Shown here: positions 42,258 to 50,486 of the stretch, one piece after another | How positions within the stretch are numbered: the first letter of the stretch is position 1 | Layout: every line of letters starts with the position of its first letter | DNA from: Bacillota bacterium | GTDB taxonomy: Bacteria > Bacillota > Clostridia > Caldicoprobacterales > DTU083 | DNA: 64,000 bases | Reading direction: 5' to 3' | NCBI GenBank assembly: GCA_029549985.1 | Contig: JAKPIB010000031.1 | Span: forward strand, 1 to 64,000 | The notes under the pieces: model-generated | The model's database searches: none | What the model was told of the DNA's origin: nothing | Seen by the model: the letters and a program-made list of their open reading frames with translations, nothing else | Made by a program: the position numbers and the translations under genes

Positions 42258-44711
42258 CTAGTCGCCCCTCCTGTTGAAGAACCAGTCCCATATGTCACCA
42301 CCCCTGCCGGGTATTTCAACCTTGATGGTCTCGGTCGGAGTGCCTTCAACAGGCTTTCCATCCTGCTTCATCACTGTGTGTAAGGGCAATACGTAATAGC
42401 CATATGTCTTGCCTTTGGCTACCTGGTGATCGATTACTTCGATGGGGTCAAGGGTACCCGTAACTATCTGCCTGACCAGGGTGGGGGATCCCCCATCCTC
42501 TTCTATGCGCATTATGTTGTACGCAGCTAAGGTACTGGACGGTGTAAAGGATATGACGGGGAATCCGTCCTCGTTCAGAACGACGCTGAAATTGTACGGT
42601 GGTCCGGGAGCCACCCAGTATTCGGATTGCTCTGTCGGTACCGTATCCTTTCTGAAATACTCCTTCAGGACATATTCATCAGGAGTCATTGGAGAGGCCA
42701 GCACCACTCTATGCTCATCTTCAAGAGCTTTCCTGTCCAGATCTACCGTGATTACCCCCATTGGCTGCACAAAGTCCGGTGGTTCAGCTCCTTCATACAG
42801 AAAATCGAAGATCCTTCTTGCCAGCTGAGCGGGCATATTGCCGCCATACGTTCCCGATGGCAGATAGTTCTGCGCAGTGGTCCGGTCAAAGCCCATCCAG
42901 ATGGCCAGAGTATAATCGGGATTGTAGGCAGCGATCCAGGCATCGTTTATGCCGCTGATTCCGTTAAATTCGGCCGTTTCCGGCAGCTGGACGGTCCCGG
43001 TCTTGGCAGCAAGCTTAAGGCCGCTCAGCCTCCATGCGGTGCCCCCGGGCCCGGCCGCCGATTGCAGTATGCTGCTTACCAGAAAAGCAGTCTCCTCCGT
43101 CAGGACCTGCTTTTTCTGCGGGCGATGCTCGTACAGCACGTTGCCATATGAATCAGTTATACAGCGGATCGTAGTGTAATCCTTATAAGCCCCCCTGTCT
43201 CCGAGCACCGTGTAAGCCCTGGCAAGGTCTATGGGGCTTATGCCCCGGACCAGTCCTCCCAGTGCTACGGTCAGGCTGTTCCTGTCCTTCGGGTCAAATT
43301 CCAGTCCCATCTGTTCTGCAAAGCTGATACCCTGATTAACGCCTATGTCATGTAGTATTTTGACTGCCGGAATGTTTATTGAATCCGCCAGCGCAGTCCT
43401 GACTGTCACAAAGCCGTCAAATTTGTTGTCTGCATTTCTAGGAGAATAATCACCAAAGGAGACCGGGGCATCTTCTACGAGAGTTGCCGGTGTATACCGG
43501 TTCAGCTCGATGGCCGGCGCATAGACCACCAGTGGCTTGATGGCGGAGCCCGGCTGCCGCTTCTCCAATGCCCTGTTCCATACCTTCCGCTGCCCCTCGG
43601 GGTATCTTCTGCCCCCGAGTATGGCTCGTATCTCGCCTGTAGTAGTATCCAGCACTATGAGGGCTGATTCACATGTCTCACCCGAAACAGGGCTCTTCGG
43701 AAACAGGCTGTCGTCCGCGTACAAGGCTTCAGCATGCTCCTGGAGAGACTTGTCCAGGGTCGTGTATATGCGATAGCCGCCCGTGTATAGCTGCTCCTGG
43801 CCGACATTAAGCAGGGAAGCAGCCTCTGACATCACCATATCCATAAAGTATCCATGCTCGTATTTGGGCTTGGTATCCTCTGCAAACTCGATCTTTTCAT
43901 TCTTAGCAGCCTCACCTTCTTCAGGAGTCAGCTTTCCGTACTTGACCATCAGGCTGATGACCAGGTCTTTTCGCTGCAGGGCCCGGTCCATGTTTATGAA
44001 GGGTGAGTTCTTATGGGGGTTCTTTATGATGCCTGCCAGCAGCGCTCCTTCTGCTACGGTAAGCTCGGAAGCCGATTTGCCGAAGTAGGTCCTTGATGCT
44101 GCTTCTATGCCATAAGCACCTTCAGCAAAGTAGATTACATTCAAGTACATCTCAAGGATCTGATCCTTGGAGAATTTTTTCTCAAGCTGCCATGCCAGGA
44201 ATATCTCCTTGACCTTGCGGTCAATTGTCTTTTCCTGTGTGAGGACAGTGTTTCTGATAACTTGCTGGGTTATTGTGCCCCCGCCTGCAACGATGCCCCC
44301 GGCCTTTATGTTCTGGAGCAGGGAGCCGAAAATCCTGCGGATGTCAAAGCCAGGGTGGGACCTGAACCGCCTGTCCTCAGCAGAGATAAAGGCATCCTGC
44401 ACATGAACGGGTATTTCGCTCAAGGGTATTTGAATCCTGTTTTCTATGCCATGGATGGATGATATGAGGTTATCCTCGCTGTCATAGACGAAGGTGGTCA
44501 GCTGGTAGTCATCCAGTGCATCAGGATCGAATTTATCAAGGGTTCCCAGAATGGTATACAGGTATACCCCCGCAGCAATTCCGGCGACCGCTCCAAGAAT
44601 GAGGAATACTGTCAATATTTTTTTGACAACGGACCAAATGGTCCTTTTTCTATCCTTTTTCCTCCTGTTTTCAATTCGGGATGCTCGCTTGGATCCAGAC
44701 ACCAGTCTCAC
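42258..44711 (-). CDS. Class A penicillin-binding protein (PBP1A type)
   Basis: An 817-residue bifunctional peptidoglycan synthase on the minus strand. It has a short basic cytoplasmic tail and membrane helix (about 27-52). The GT51 glycosyltransferase shows 'AFISAEDRRFRSHPGFD', 'GGGTITQQVIRN' and 'KVKEIFLAWQLEKKFSKDQILEMYLN'. The transpeptidase domain carries S-x-x-K in 'RQPGSAIKPLV', S-x-N in 'ADSINIPA' and K-T-G in 'LAAKTGTVQL'. The last about 120 residues resemble a fibronectin-III-like domain. It polymerises and cross-links glycan at the outer membrane face. A second, different class A PBP lies at 53101-55881. Confidence 0.95.
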   Translation of the reverse strand: MRLVSGSKRASRIENRRKKDRKRTIWSVVKKILTVFLILGAVAGIAAGVYLYTILGTLDKFDPDALDDYQLTTFVYDSEDNLISSIHGIENRIQIPLSEIPVHVQDAFISAEDRRFRSHPGFDIRRIFGSLLQNIKAGGIVAGGGTITQQVIRNTVLTQEKTIDRKVKEIFLAWQLEKKFSKDQILEMYLNVIYFAEGAYGIEAASRTYFGKSASELTVAEGALLAGIIKNPHKNSPFINMDRALQRKDLVISLMVKYGKLTPEEGEAAKNEKIEFAEDTKPKYEHGYFMDMVMSEAASLLNVGQEQLYTGGYRIYTTLDKSLQEHAEALYADDSLFPKSPVSGETCESALIVLDTTTGEIRAILGGRRYPEGQRKVWNRALEKRQPGSAIKPLVVYAPAIELNRYTPATLVEDAPVSFGDYSPRNADNKFDGFVTVRTALADSINIPAVKILHDIGVNQGISFAEQMGLEFDPKDRNSLTVALGGLVRGISPIDLARAYTVLGDRGAYKDYTTIRCITDSYGNVLYEHRPQKKQVLTEETAFLVSSILQSAAGPGGTAWRLSGLKLAAKTGTVQLPETAEFNGISGINDAWIAAYNPDYTLAIWMGFDRTTAQNYLPSGTYGGNMPAQLARRIFDFLYEGAEPPDFVQPMGVITVDLDRKALEDEHRVVLASPMTPDEYVLKEYFRKDTVPTEQSEYWVAPGPPYNFSVVLNEDGFPVISFTPSSTLAAYNIMRIEEDGGSPTLVRQIVTGTLDPIEVIDHQVAKGKTYGYYVLPLHTVMKQDGKPVEGTPTETIKVEIPGRGGDIWDWFFNRRGD

Positions 44712-44799
44712 CTTCTTTGATTTGGAAAATCCAATATAATTTTTCCCAACGGCCCATTAAATAAACAGAAGTCTGACCGAAAGACTGCCTAACTAAATA

Positions 44800-44828
44800 T
44801 GGACTTGATCTGATTTATATTATATAAT
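44800..44828 (+). promoter_or_regulatory. Candidate sigma-A promoter for the FtsH-type gene
   Basis: TATAAT at 44823-44828 with TGGACT at 44800-44805 (17-base spacer). Confidence 0.6.
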
Positions 44829-44877
44829 TGAACATATGCATGTATTATGTAAATCTATTAGGAAGGAGGGATTGTGG

Positions 44878-46635
44878 ATGAGAAGAATCAGAATGGTCTA
44901 CGTGGCTGCGATATTAGTGATCATCGCCATTGCAGCCTCAGCAACATTTTTGATGAAGCCGCCCCAAGCGGAAAAGCTGTCTTACAATGATTTTATCAAG
45001 GCGGTCGATGAAGGAAAGGTCGAAAAAGTATATCTAAACGACAGTGATGTCATAACAGGCACATACACGGACGGAAGAGCCTTTTCTACCGACAATCCCC
45101 GAAAGGAAGGCTTCAAGGAGGAGCTCCTTAAAAAGGATATCGTTGTAGATGAGCGTATCAAGCAGATGCAGATAGAGCAAACCGGTGGTATCATCCTGAC
45201 CCTGGGCATATTCGGCGTAGCTCTGTTGCTCTTTCAAAAGAGGGCCAAGCAAGCCCAGGGGGGCTTTGGCAAGTCCGTATTGCTGAGCCCGGAGGAAAAC
45301 ATAAAAGTCACCTTTGACAGTATAGCAGGCAATGCTGAGGCAAAGGAAAGCATGCAAGAGCTTATAGATTTCATCAAATACCCTGATAAATATGCCAGAT
45401 ACGGTGCCCGTCTGCCCAGGGGCGTAATATTGTACGGCCCTCCGGGAACGGGTAAGACCCTGATGGCCAAGGCTGTTGCCGGCGAAGCCGGTGTCCCATT
45501 CTTTGCGGTTTCCGGTTCTGATTTCGTTCAGGTTTATGTCGGTGTCGGGGCCGCCAGGATCAGGGACCTGTTCAAAAAGGCCAGGGAGAGCGGCAAATGC
45601 GTGATTTTTATTGACGAGATCGATGCCATGGGCAAGAAACGCGACGGTGGGCCTGAAGGCGGGAGCAATGATGAGAGGGACCAGACCCTCAATGCTCTCC
45701 TGTCAGAGATGTCAGGGTTCAACGATAACGAAGGCATCGTGGTCATAGCTGCGACCAACCGGCTTGACACACTGGATGAAGCCTTGCTAAGGCCTGGCAG
45801 GTTTGACAGGCATATTGAGATAGAGCTGCCTGATGTAAACAGCAGGCTTAGGATACTGGAGCTCCACTCCAGAAACAAGCCCCTGGACAAGGATGTCGAC
45901 CTTAGGAAGGTAGCCCGGCAGACAGCTTATTTCAGCGGAGCCAAGCTGGAAAGCCTGCTGAATGAAGCGGCGATAATAGCTGCAAGGAGCGATTGCGGCC
46001 ATATACGCATGGAAGATATCGACAAAGCCTTCTATACCGTAATAGCCGGAGCTGAAAAAAAGGACAGGAGCACCATTGCCCAACGAGATCGGGAGATAAC
46101 CGCCCACCATGAGGCAGGGCATGCCCTGGTCACGAAGCTGATCGCACCTGAGAACAGGGTGACCAAGGTCACCATAATACCAAGCGCAAGAGGGGCCGGG
46201 GGCTTTAGTATGAACATACCGCCCGACCGGATGTACCACAGGAAGGTCGATATGGAAAACAGCATAAAAATAGCCCTGGCCGGCAGGGCAGCGGAAGAGC
46301 TGGTTTTTGGTCCTGAAAATATCACCACAGGTGCCGCCAACGACCTGGAGCGGGCTACATCCATACTGCTCGACATGGTAAGGCGGTTTGGTATGAAAGA
46401 AAAATCAGGCCTGCTCAACTATGATGTACTGTACAGGAACGGTTTTGCCCAGGTCCAGGCTGATGTGGTGAATGATATAAAGGCATACATGGATGACCTG
46501 TATGCCATTACCCTGGATATGCTCAAGGCAAATATGCATGTGCTGAAAAGGATCGCAAACAGCCTGCTTGAAAAGGAAAGCCTTGACGAGAATGATCTGG
46601 AGGCCGTTATTCTATCTACCAAGGCTGCTGTATGA
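44878..46635 (+). CDS. FtsH-type AAA+ membrane zinc protease
   Basis: A 585-residue protease. Two membrane helices (about 8-27 and 99-118) flank a small external domain. The AAA+ module has Walker A 'GPPGTGKT' (K193), Walker B '[14 protein letters not shown]' and SRH '[18 protein letters not shown]'. The M41 peptidase has H411-E412-x2-H415 and a distal Asp in '[11 protein letters not shown]'. The pore loop reads '[10 protein letters not shown]', whereas main-line FtsH usually has M-F-V-G there, so it may be a second, specialised FtsH. ATG 44878 is 8 bases after GGAAGGAGGG. It degrades membrane and regulatory proteins; substrates are unknown. Confidence 0.93.
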   Translation: MRRIRMVYVAAILVIIAIAASATFLMKPPQAEKLSYNDFIKAVDEGKVEKVYLNDSDVITGTYTDGRAFSTDNPRKEGFKEELLKKDIVVDERIKQMQIEQTGGIILTLGIFGVALLLFQKRAKQAQGGFGKSVLLSPEENIKVTFDSIAGNAEAKESMQELIDFIKYPDKYARYGARLPRGVILYGPPGTGKTLMAKAVAGEAGVPFFAVSGSDFVQVYVGVGAARIRDLFKKARESGKCVIFIDEIDAMGKKRDGGPEGGSNDERDQTLNALLSEMSGFNDNEGIVVIAATNRLDTLDEALLRPGRFDRHIEIELPDVNSRLRILELHSRNKPLDKDVDLRKVARQTAYFSGAKLESLLNEAAIIAARSDCGHIRMEDIDKAFYTVIAGAEKKDRSTIAQRDREITAHHEAGHALVTKLIAPENRVTKVTIIPSARGAGGFSMNIPPDRMYHRKVDMENSIKIALAGRAAEELVFGPENITTGAANDLERATSILLDMVRRFGMKEKSGLLNYDVLYRNGFAQVQADVVNDIKAYMDDLYAITLDMLKANMHVLKRIANSLLEKESLDENDLEAVILSTKAAV

Positions 46636-46709
46636 ACTCTTTGCCGCCATCCTTCATACTATGTTGTTAAGAAGTATACCAAAAGCATTTATATGAAGGA
46701 GGCACTTTT

Positions 46710-47156
46710 ATGCAATATGCAGACTGGGGCATGTACCATCCGTGGGATTGCATGTATCCGATAGGATATCATGAAAGATACGGGCATATGTACCCATCGA
46801 TAGAGCCCGACATATACGATGATATGGTCTCACTGATAATGTACCCCGATATATACTACAGGATCTATCCATATGCCAGCATGATATGCGACCGCATGGA
46901 CAATCCCTATATGATGTATCCCTCGGAAGCCCATGTGGAAAGCATGATCGATGAGTGTTACGATGTATGCGTCAGAAATATGCCTGATCTGATTGATTAT
47001 GCAGATATGAAGGCACAGTCTGATGCCGAGGTAAGCCAGCGATTCAGGAGGATGCCCTTACTCAGGGATCTTATCGCAATAATACTGATCAGCGAGCTTT
47101 TCAGGAGGCGAAGGCGCAGCTACGCCTATGAAGGCGGTGGCGGATACTGGTATTGA
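46710..47156 (+). CDS. Unknown Tyr/Met-rich protein with MYP repeats
   Basis: A 148-residue protein I do not recognise. It has about 20 Tyr and 14 Met. The tripeptide M-Y-P occurs four times ('CMYPIG', 'HMYPSI', 'IMYPDI', 'MMYPSE'), plus one 'IYPY', all in the first 75 residues. Several His and four Cys are scattered among them. The C-terminal part changes character: a hydrophobic helix 'LLRDLIAIILISELF', then five Arg in a row and a Gly/Tyr tail. The RBS (AAGGAGG) and ATG are good, and a strong terminator follows. Aromatic, repetitive composition with an amphipathic Arg-capped helix would suit a spore-coat or surface-associated protein, but this is inference. It starts 75 bases after the FtsH-type gene. 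Confidence 0.7.
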   Translation: MQYADWGMYHPWDCMYPIGYHERYGHMYPSIEPDIYDDMVSLIMYPDIYYRIYPYASMICDRMDNPYMMYPSEAHVESMIDECYDVCVRNMPDLIDYADMKAQSDAEVSQRFRRMPLLRDLIAIILISELFRRRRRSYAYEGGGGYWY

Positions 47157-47169
47157 TACAAACAACATA

Positions 47170-47202
47170 CAAGATGCAGCTAATTTAGCTGCATTTTTTT
47201 GC
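47170..47202 (+). terminator. Terminator after the Tyr/Met-rich gene
   Basis: ATGCAGCTAA, 2-base loop, TTAGCTGCAT, then T7. Confidence 0.92.
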
Positions 47203-47227
47203 ATCTAAGCAAAAATAGGTGTATAAT
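47199..47227 (+). promoter_or_regulatory. Sigma-A promoter for the oxoamine synthase gene
   Basis: TTGCAT at 47199-47204, a 17-base spacer and TATAAT at 47222-47227. The -35 overlaps the end of the terminator T-run. Confidence 0.75.
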
Positions 47228-47271
47228 GTTCTTAGTGCACAAAATTGAGCACAAAAGAAGGAGGCTTTGAT

Positions 47272-48519
47272 ATGGATTCAACGAAGTACAGCTTGAAGGA
47301 TTTTTATGATATACCCGGGAAAGATATCATGGAAAAAGCGGCTGTATTCTCGGAGTATTCCGAGGATGTAAAGCGAAGACATCATTACCAGTACCGAAGG
47401 GTGTCATTGACAGGCTCCGGCCCGACCATGGAGGTAATCGATACATATACGGGCAAGGCCAGAGAGATGATCTATATGGCATCCAATGACTACCTGAACC
47501 TGACCAAGCACCCGAGGGTGATAGAAGCAGGCAAAAGGGCACTGGAGAAGTACGGGGCAGGGGCCGGGAGCGTACCCCTATTGGGAGGCACGCTGGATAT
47601 CCATTGCGAGCTGGAAAAGGCCGTTGCAGAGTTCAAGGGCTGCAAGGACGCGATCATATACACATCCGGATTCGGCTCCAACTGCAACACCTTGCTGGCC
47701 ATGCTCGGCAAAAGCGACATCGCCATACTCGACCAATACGTCCATGCCAGCATAGTAGATGGCTGCAGCCGGACAAATGTGCGCTTTTTCAGGCACAATA
47801 ACCTGGAAGCTCTCGAAAAGCTCCTTGTAAAGTTTGAAAATGAGTATGTGACAAAGCTTGTGGTCGTTGACGGAGTCTATTCCATGGATGGAGACATAGC
47901 GCCCCTCGACCGGATAGTAGAACTTGCCCACAGTCACGGTGCCTATGTGATGGTGGATGAAGCCCATGCAACAGGGGTCATAGGCGAAAACGGCAGGGGC
48001 ACACCGGAGCACTTCCATATCGAAGGCAAGGTGGACATAGTTGCAGGCACCTTCAGTAAAGGGCTGGGCGCTGTGGGAGGCTTCATAGCGGCCAATCCCG
48101 AGCTGATAGAGTACTTAAGGTTCTATTCCAGGGGATACATGTTCTCGACAGCTATGACGCCCCAGGTAGCAGGCTCTCTGCGGGAAGGGCTGAAGGTGAT
48201 AGTTGATGAGCCCGAGAGAAGAAAACGCCTCTGGGACAACATCAACTACTTCAGGAACAATCTAAAGACCCTGGGCTTCAATCTTGGAAACTCCCAGACA
48301 GCCATATTCCCCCTGATCATAGGGGACGACATGAAAGTCAAGGAGATCTGCCGCCGGCTTGATGAAATGGACATATATGTGAATCCGGTATTCTATCCTG
48401 CGGTATCAAGAAACCTGGCCAGGATCAGGATCAGCCTGATGTCGGAGCACACCAGGGAACACCTTGACAAGGTGCTGAATGCCCTGGAGTATCTTGGCAA
48501 GGAGTATGATATAATATAA
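47272..48519 (+). CDS. Alpha-oxoamine synthase family PLP enzyme (KBL/BioF-like)
   Basis: A 415-residue aminotransferase-fold enzyme. K263 in 'GTFSKGLGAVGGFIA' binds PLP. 'MASNDYLNLTKHPRV', 'GAGSVPLLGGTLDIHCELEKAVAEF' and 'YVMVDEAHATGVIGENGRG' are shared by 2-amino-3-ketobutyrate CoA ligase, 8-amino-7-oxononanoate synthase and serine palmitoyltransferase. These condense an amino acid with an acyl-CoA. The exact substrate cannot be chosen by eye, and no biotin or threonine dehydrogenase gene is adjacent. An N-terminal extension of about 50 residues precedes the core. ATG 47272 fits AAGGAGG at 47258-47264. Confidence 0.9.
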   Translation: MDSTKYSLKDFYDIPGKDIMEKAAVFSEYSEDVKRRHHYQYRRVSLTGSGPTMEVIDTYTGKAREMIYMASNDYLNLTKHPRVIEAGKRALEKYGAGAGSVPLLGGTLDIHCELEKAVAEFKGCKDAIIYTSGFGSNCNTLLAMLGKSDIAILDQYVHASIVDGCSRTNVRFFRHNNLEALEKLLVKFENEYVTKLVVVDGVYSMDGDIAPLDRIVELAHSHGAYVMVDEAHATGVIGENGRGTPEHFHIEGKVDIVAGTFSKGLGAVGGFIAANPELIEYLRFYSRGYMFSTAMTPQVAGSLREGLKVIVDEPERRKRLWDNINYFRNNLKTLGFNLGNSQTAIFPLIIGDDMKVKEICRRLDEMDIYVNPVFYPAVSRNLARIRISLMSEHTREHLDKVLNALEYLGKEYDII

Positions 48520-48547
48520 TCGCAAGGCCCGATCGCGGGCGCGATTT
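48519..48547 (+). terminator. Stem-loop after the oxoamine synthase gene
   Basis: Outer arms AATCGC and GCGATT and inner arms GCCCG and CGGGC around ATCG. The tail is only TTTGAT, so it is a probable but weak terminator. Confidence 0.55.
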
Positions 48548-48561
48548 GATAGCAAGCCACT

Positions 48562-48634
48562 GATCATCCTTTTATGTTTAAAATTAGCAGTATTGGACAA
48601 AATATTGCTGACTTTTAGCAGTGAAAGGATGATC
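48562..48634 (+). promoter_or_regulatory. Long inverted repeat covering the ctc ribosome-binding site
   Basis: GATCATCCTTT (48562-48572) is perfectly complementary to AAAGGATGATC (48624-48634). The second arm contains the purine-rich AAGGATGA that serves the ATG at 48641. Between them a second hairpin can form from AGCAGTATT and AATATTGCT (one wobble). When folded, the start region would be hidden. The 3' arm can alternatively pair with the following ATCCTTT, giving a short competing hairpin. This looks like translational control of L25, possibly by the protein itself. Confidence 0.55.
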
Positions 48635-48640
48635 CTTTTT

Positions 48641-49231
48641 ATGGGAGAAACGCTCAACATTATGCCCCGAATGACCACGGCGAATGCCGGCAGGCTCAGG
48701 CGTGAGGGCTATATACCCGGAGTGCTCTACGGCGGTGGCGCCAATCAGCCTGTGGTATTCGATAAAAAGAGCGCAGAGAGCTTTGTCCTGCATAAGGGTG
48801 AGAATGCGGTTTTTCAGGTATCCCTGAATGGGCAGATACAGCCTGTGAGGATACGTGAGGTGCAGCGCCATCCCGTCACCGGCGAGATAGTACATATAGA
48901 TCTGCAAAAAGTGCAGATGGACAAAAAGGTAAAAGCCACCGTACCGGTAAGGTTCGAAGACAGAGAAAAGATAAGCAGGCTGGGCTATATAATAAACCAG
49001 CAGCTCAACACGGTCGAGGTGGAGGGATTACCGGGCAGCATACCGCCCCATATAAGCATTCCCCTTAGGGCATTGGACGGCAGGCGGAGCATAAGGGTCA
49101 GTGACATCGAGGCCGCTGAGGAGTTGAGCATCATAAGCGATCCAAGTGACATAATAGCAACAGTTACCAGGGCTTCCCGGACTGAAGAGACAGATGAAGA
49201 GGACAAAGGCCAGCCCGGCCAGGAGCAATAG
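48641..49231 (+). CDS. ctc: Ribosomal protein L25 / general stress protein Ctc
   Basis: A 196-residue long form of L25. The N-terminal 5S rRNA-binding domain ('TANAGRLRREGYIPGVLYGGG', 'HPVTGEIVHIDLQKVQ', about 1-95) is followed by the TL5/CTC C-terminal beta domain ('KATVPVRFEDREKISRLGYIINQQLNTVEVEGLPGSIP', 'RSIRVSDI') and an acidic tail. It binds 5S rRNA in the large subunit. ATG 48641 is preferred over the ORF opening at 48593, because the family N-terminus and the AAGGATGA site fit it. Confidence 0.93.
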   Translation: MGETLNIMPRMTTANAGRLRREGYIPGVLYGGGANQPVVFDKKSAESFVLHKGENAVFQVSLNGQIQPVRIREVQRHPVTGEIVHIDLQKVQMDKKVKATVPVRFEDREKISRLGYIINQQLNTVEVEGLPGSIPPHISIPLRALDGRRSIRVSDIEAAEELSIISDPSDIIATVTRASRTEETDEEDKGQPGQEQ

Positions 49232-49305
49232 GGTAAACCCATATTGAATTTCTTTGTCGATTGATGTAAACTTATTAAGCAGACTTAAGTAAGGAGCTTG
49301 GGGAC

Positions 49306-49533
49306 ATGAAATTCGTTTACGCAATACTCACAGTACTGGAGAACAAGCCGATCATGCAGACCCTGGTAAGCAACCGGCAGCTTACGGGCAGGGAGATCCT
49401 GGACAAGGTAATACTGACGGAGGATGAGCGAAAAAAGTACAAGGCCTGGAAAGACGAGCACAAGATACTTGAAGACCTCAACAAGCATCAGTCGATCCGG
49501 GTAGAGATCCAGGAAGTAGAAGTGCAAAATTAG
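49306..49533 (+). CDS. Hypothetical 75-residue protein
   Basis: A small protein I do not recognise. Its first 13 residues are mildly hydrophobic ('KFVYAILTVLENK'), followed by a charged helical body with 'TGREILDKVILTEDERKKYKAWKDEHKILEDLNKH' and a short strand-like C-terminus ('SIRVEIQEVEVQ'). Coding potential is supported by a good AAGGAG site 12 bases before the ATG and by a strong terminator after the stop codon. It sits between ctc and the spoIIA operon and may be transcribed on its own. Confidence 0.6.
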   Translation: MKFVYAILTVLENKPIMQTLVSNRQLTGREILDKVILTEDERKKYKAWKDEHKILEDLNKHQSIRVEIQEVEVQN

Positions 49534-49547
49534 ACCAAGCGATACCA

Positions 49548-49576
49548 AACCCCTTTGGACAAAAACCAAAGGGGTT
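49548..49576 (+). terminator. Terminator upstream of the spoIIA operon
   Basis: AACCCCTTTGG, 7-base loop, CCAAAGGGGTT: perfect 11-base arms, followed by GTTGCATTT. Confidence 0.8.
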
Positions 49577-49622
49577 GTTGCATTTAAACAGCAATTACGC
49601 CAAAAGCATACATTATTCGCTG

Positions 49623-49648
49623 AAGGATATTCCCTGGCTGCGAAGAAT
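49623..49648 (+). promoter_or_regulatory. Sigma-H-like promoter for spoIIAA-spoIIAB-sigF
   Basis: AAGGATAT at 49623-49630, then 11 bases, then GAAGAAT at 49642-49648. This matches the sigma-H pattern (RnAGGAwWW, 11-12 bases, RnnGAAT). The spoIIA operon of Bacillus is transcribed by sigma-H at sporulation onset, so the position is as expected. Confidence 0.75.
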
Positions 49649-49689
49649 ATAAACACTGATTATGACTCTTTCCAAGGGAGGTATACGTC

Positions 49690-50037
49690 TTGCGGCTAAA
49701 CAGCAGAAGAGACAAGGATGTGCTGATAGTTGAGCTCTGCGGAGAACTTGACCACCATCATGCCGACGAGGCCAGGGAAAGGCTCGATGAGATGCTTGAG
49801 GATACTTCCATAAAGCATATGATATTCGACCTGAGCAAGCTGCAGTTCATGGACAGCTCAGGTATAGGAGTTTTTCTAGGCAGATATAAGACGATAGCCA
49901 GGCGCAGCGGTCAGGCTTGCCTGGCCGCCATAAATCCTCAACTGGACAGGATCCTGGATATATCAGGGCTGTACAAGATATTAAAGGTCTATGACAGTGT
50001 CGGGCAGGCCATAAAAGGCATTAGGGAGGTGCAGTGA
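49690..50037 (+). CDS. spoIIAA: Anti-sigma F factor antagonist SpoIIAA
   Basis: A 115-residue STAS-domain protein. '[26 protein letters not shown]' and '[17 protein letters not shown]' match SpoIIAA, with S56 equivalent to the phosphorylated Ser58 of B. subtilis. Unphosphorylated SpoIIAA binds SpoIIAB and frees sigma-F in the forespore; the SpoIIE phosphatase that starts this is not in the window. TTG start with AAGGGAGG upstream. First gene of the three-gene operon. Confidence 0.97.
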   Translation: MRLNSRRDKDVLIVELCGELDHHHADEARERLDEMLEDTSIKHMIFDLSKLQFMDSSGIGVFLGRYKTIARRSGQACLAAINPQLDRILDISGLYKILKVYDSVGQAIKGIREVQ

Positions 50038-50486
50038 TGGAACTGAGGAACGAGATGCGGCTGGAGTTTTTGAGCAAGTCACAGAATGAATCCTTTGCCC
50101 GAGCTGCGGTAGCTGCGTTTGCGGCCCAGCTTGACCCCACCCTGGAAGAAATTGCCGACATCAAGACTGCCGTTTCCGAGGCGGTGACCAACGCTATAAT
50201 ACATGGCTATGAAAGTCCGGACAAATATGTACAGGTCATAACGAAGATATATGATGGCACAGTGGTCATAGAAGTGATCGACCATGGCAAGGGCATAGAA
50301 GACGTAGAGCTGGCGCGACAGCCCCTTTATACGACAAAGCCTGAGCTTGAGCGGTCCGGTATGGGCTTCACGGTCATGGAGACCTTTATGGATGAGGTGG
50401 AGGTGACCTCAGCGCCGGGGCAGGGCACAAGGGTACGGATGGTAAAGCATATCAGAAGTAATTCCGGAGAAACGGGGAATGGCTGA
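50037..50486 (+). CDS. spoIIAB: Anti-sigma F factor / protein kinase SpoIIAB
   Basis: A 149-residue GHKL kinase. '[23 protein letters not shown]' is the N-box, and '[41 protein letters not shown]' holds the G1 and lid regions. It binds and holds sigma-F, and phosphorylates SpoIIAA using ATP. ATG 50037 shares one base with the spoIIAA stop (TGATG), and GGGAGG at 50024-50029 is well spaced. A GTG one codon earlier is less likely. Confidence 0.97.
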   Translation: MELRNEMRLEFLSKSQNESFARAAVAAFAAQLDPTLEEIADIKTAVSEAVTNAIIHGYESPDKYVQVITKIYDGTVVIEVIDHGKGIEDVELARQPLYTTKPELERSGMGFTVMETFMDEVEVTSAPGQGTRVRMVKHIRSNSGETGNG

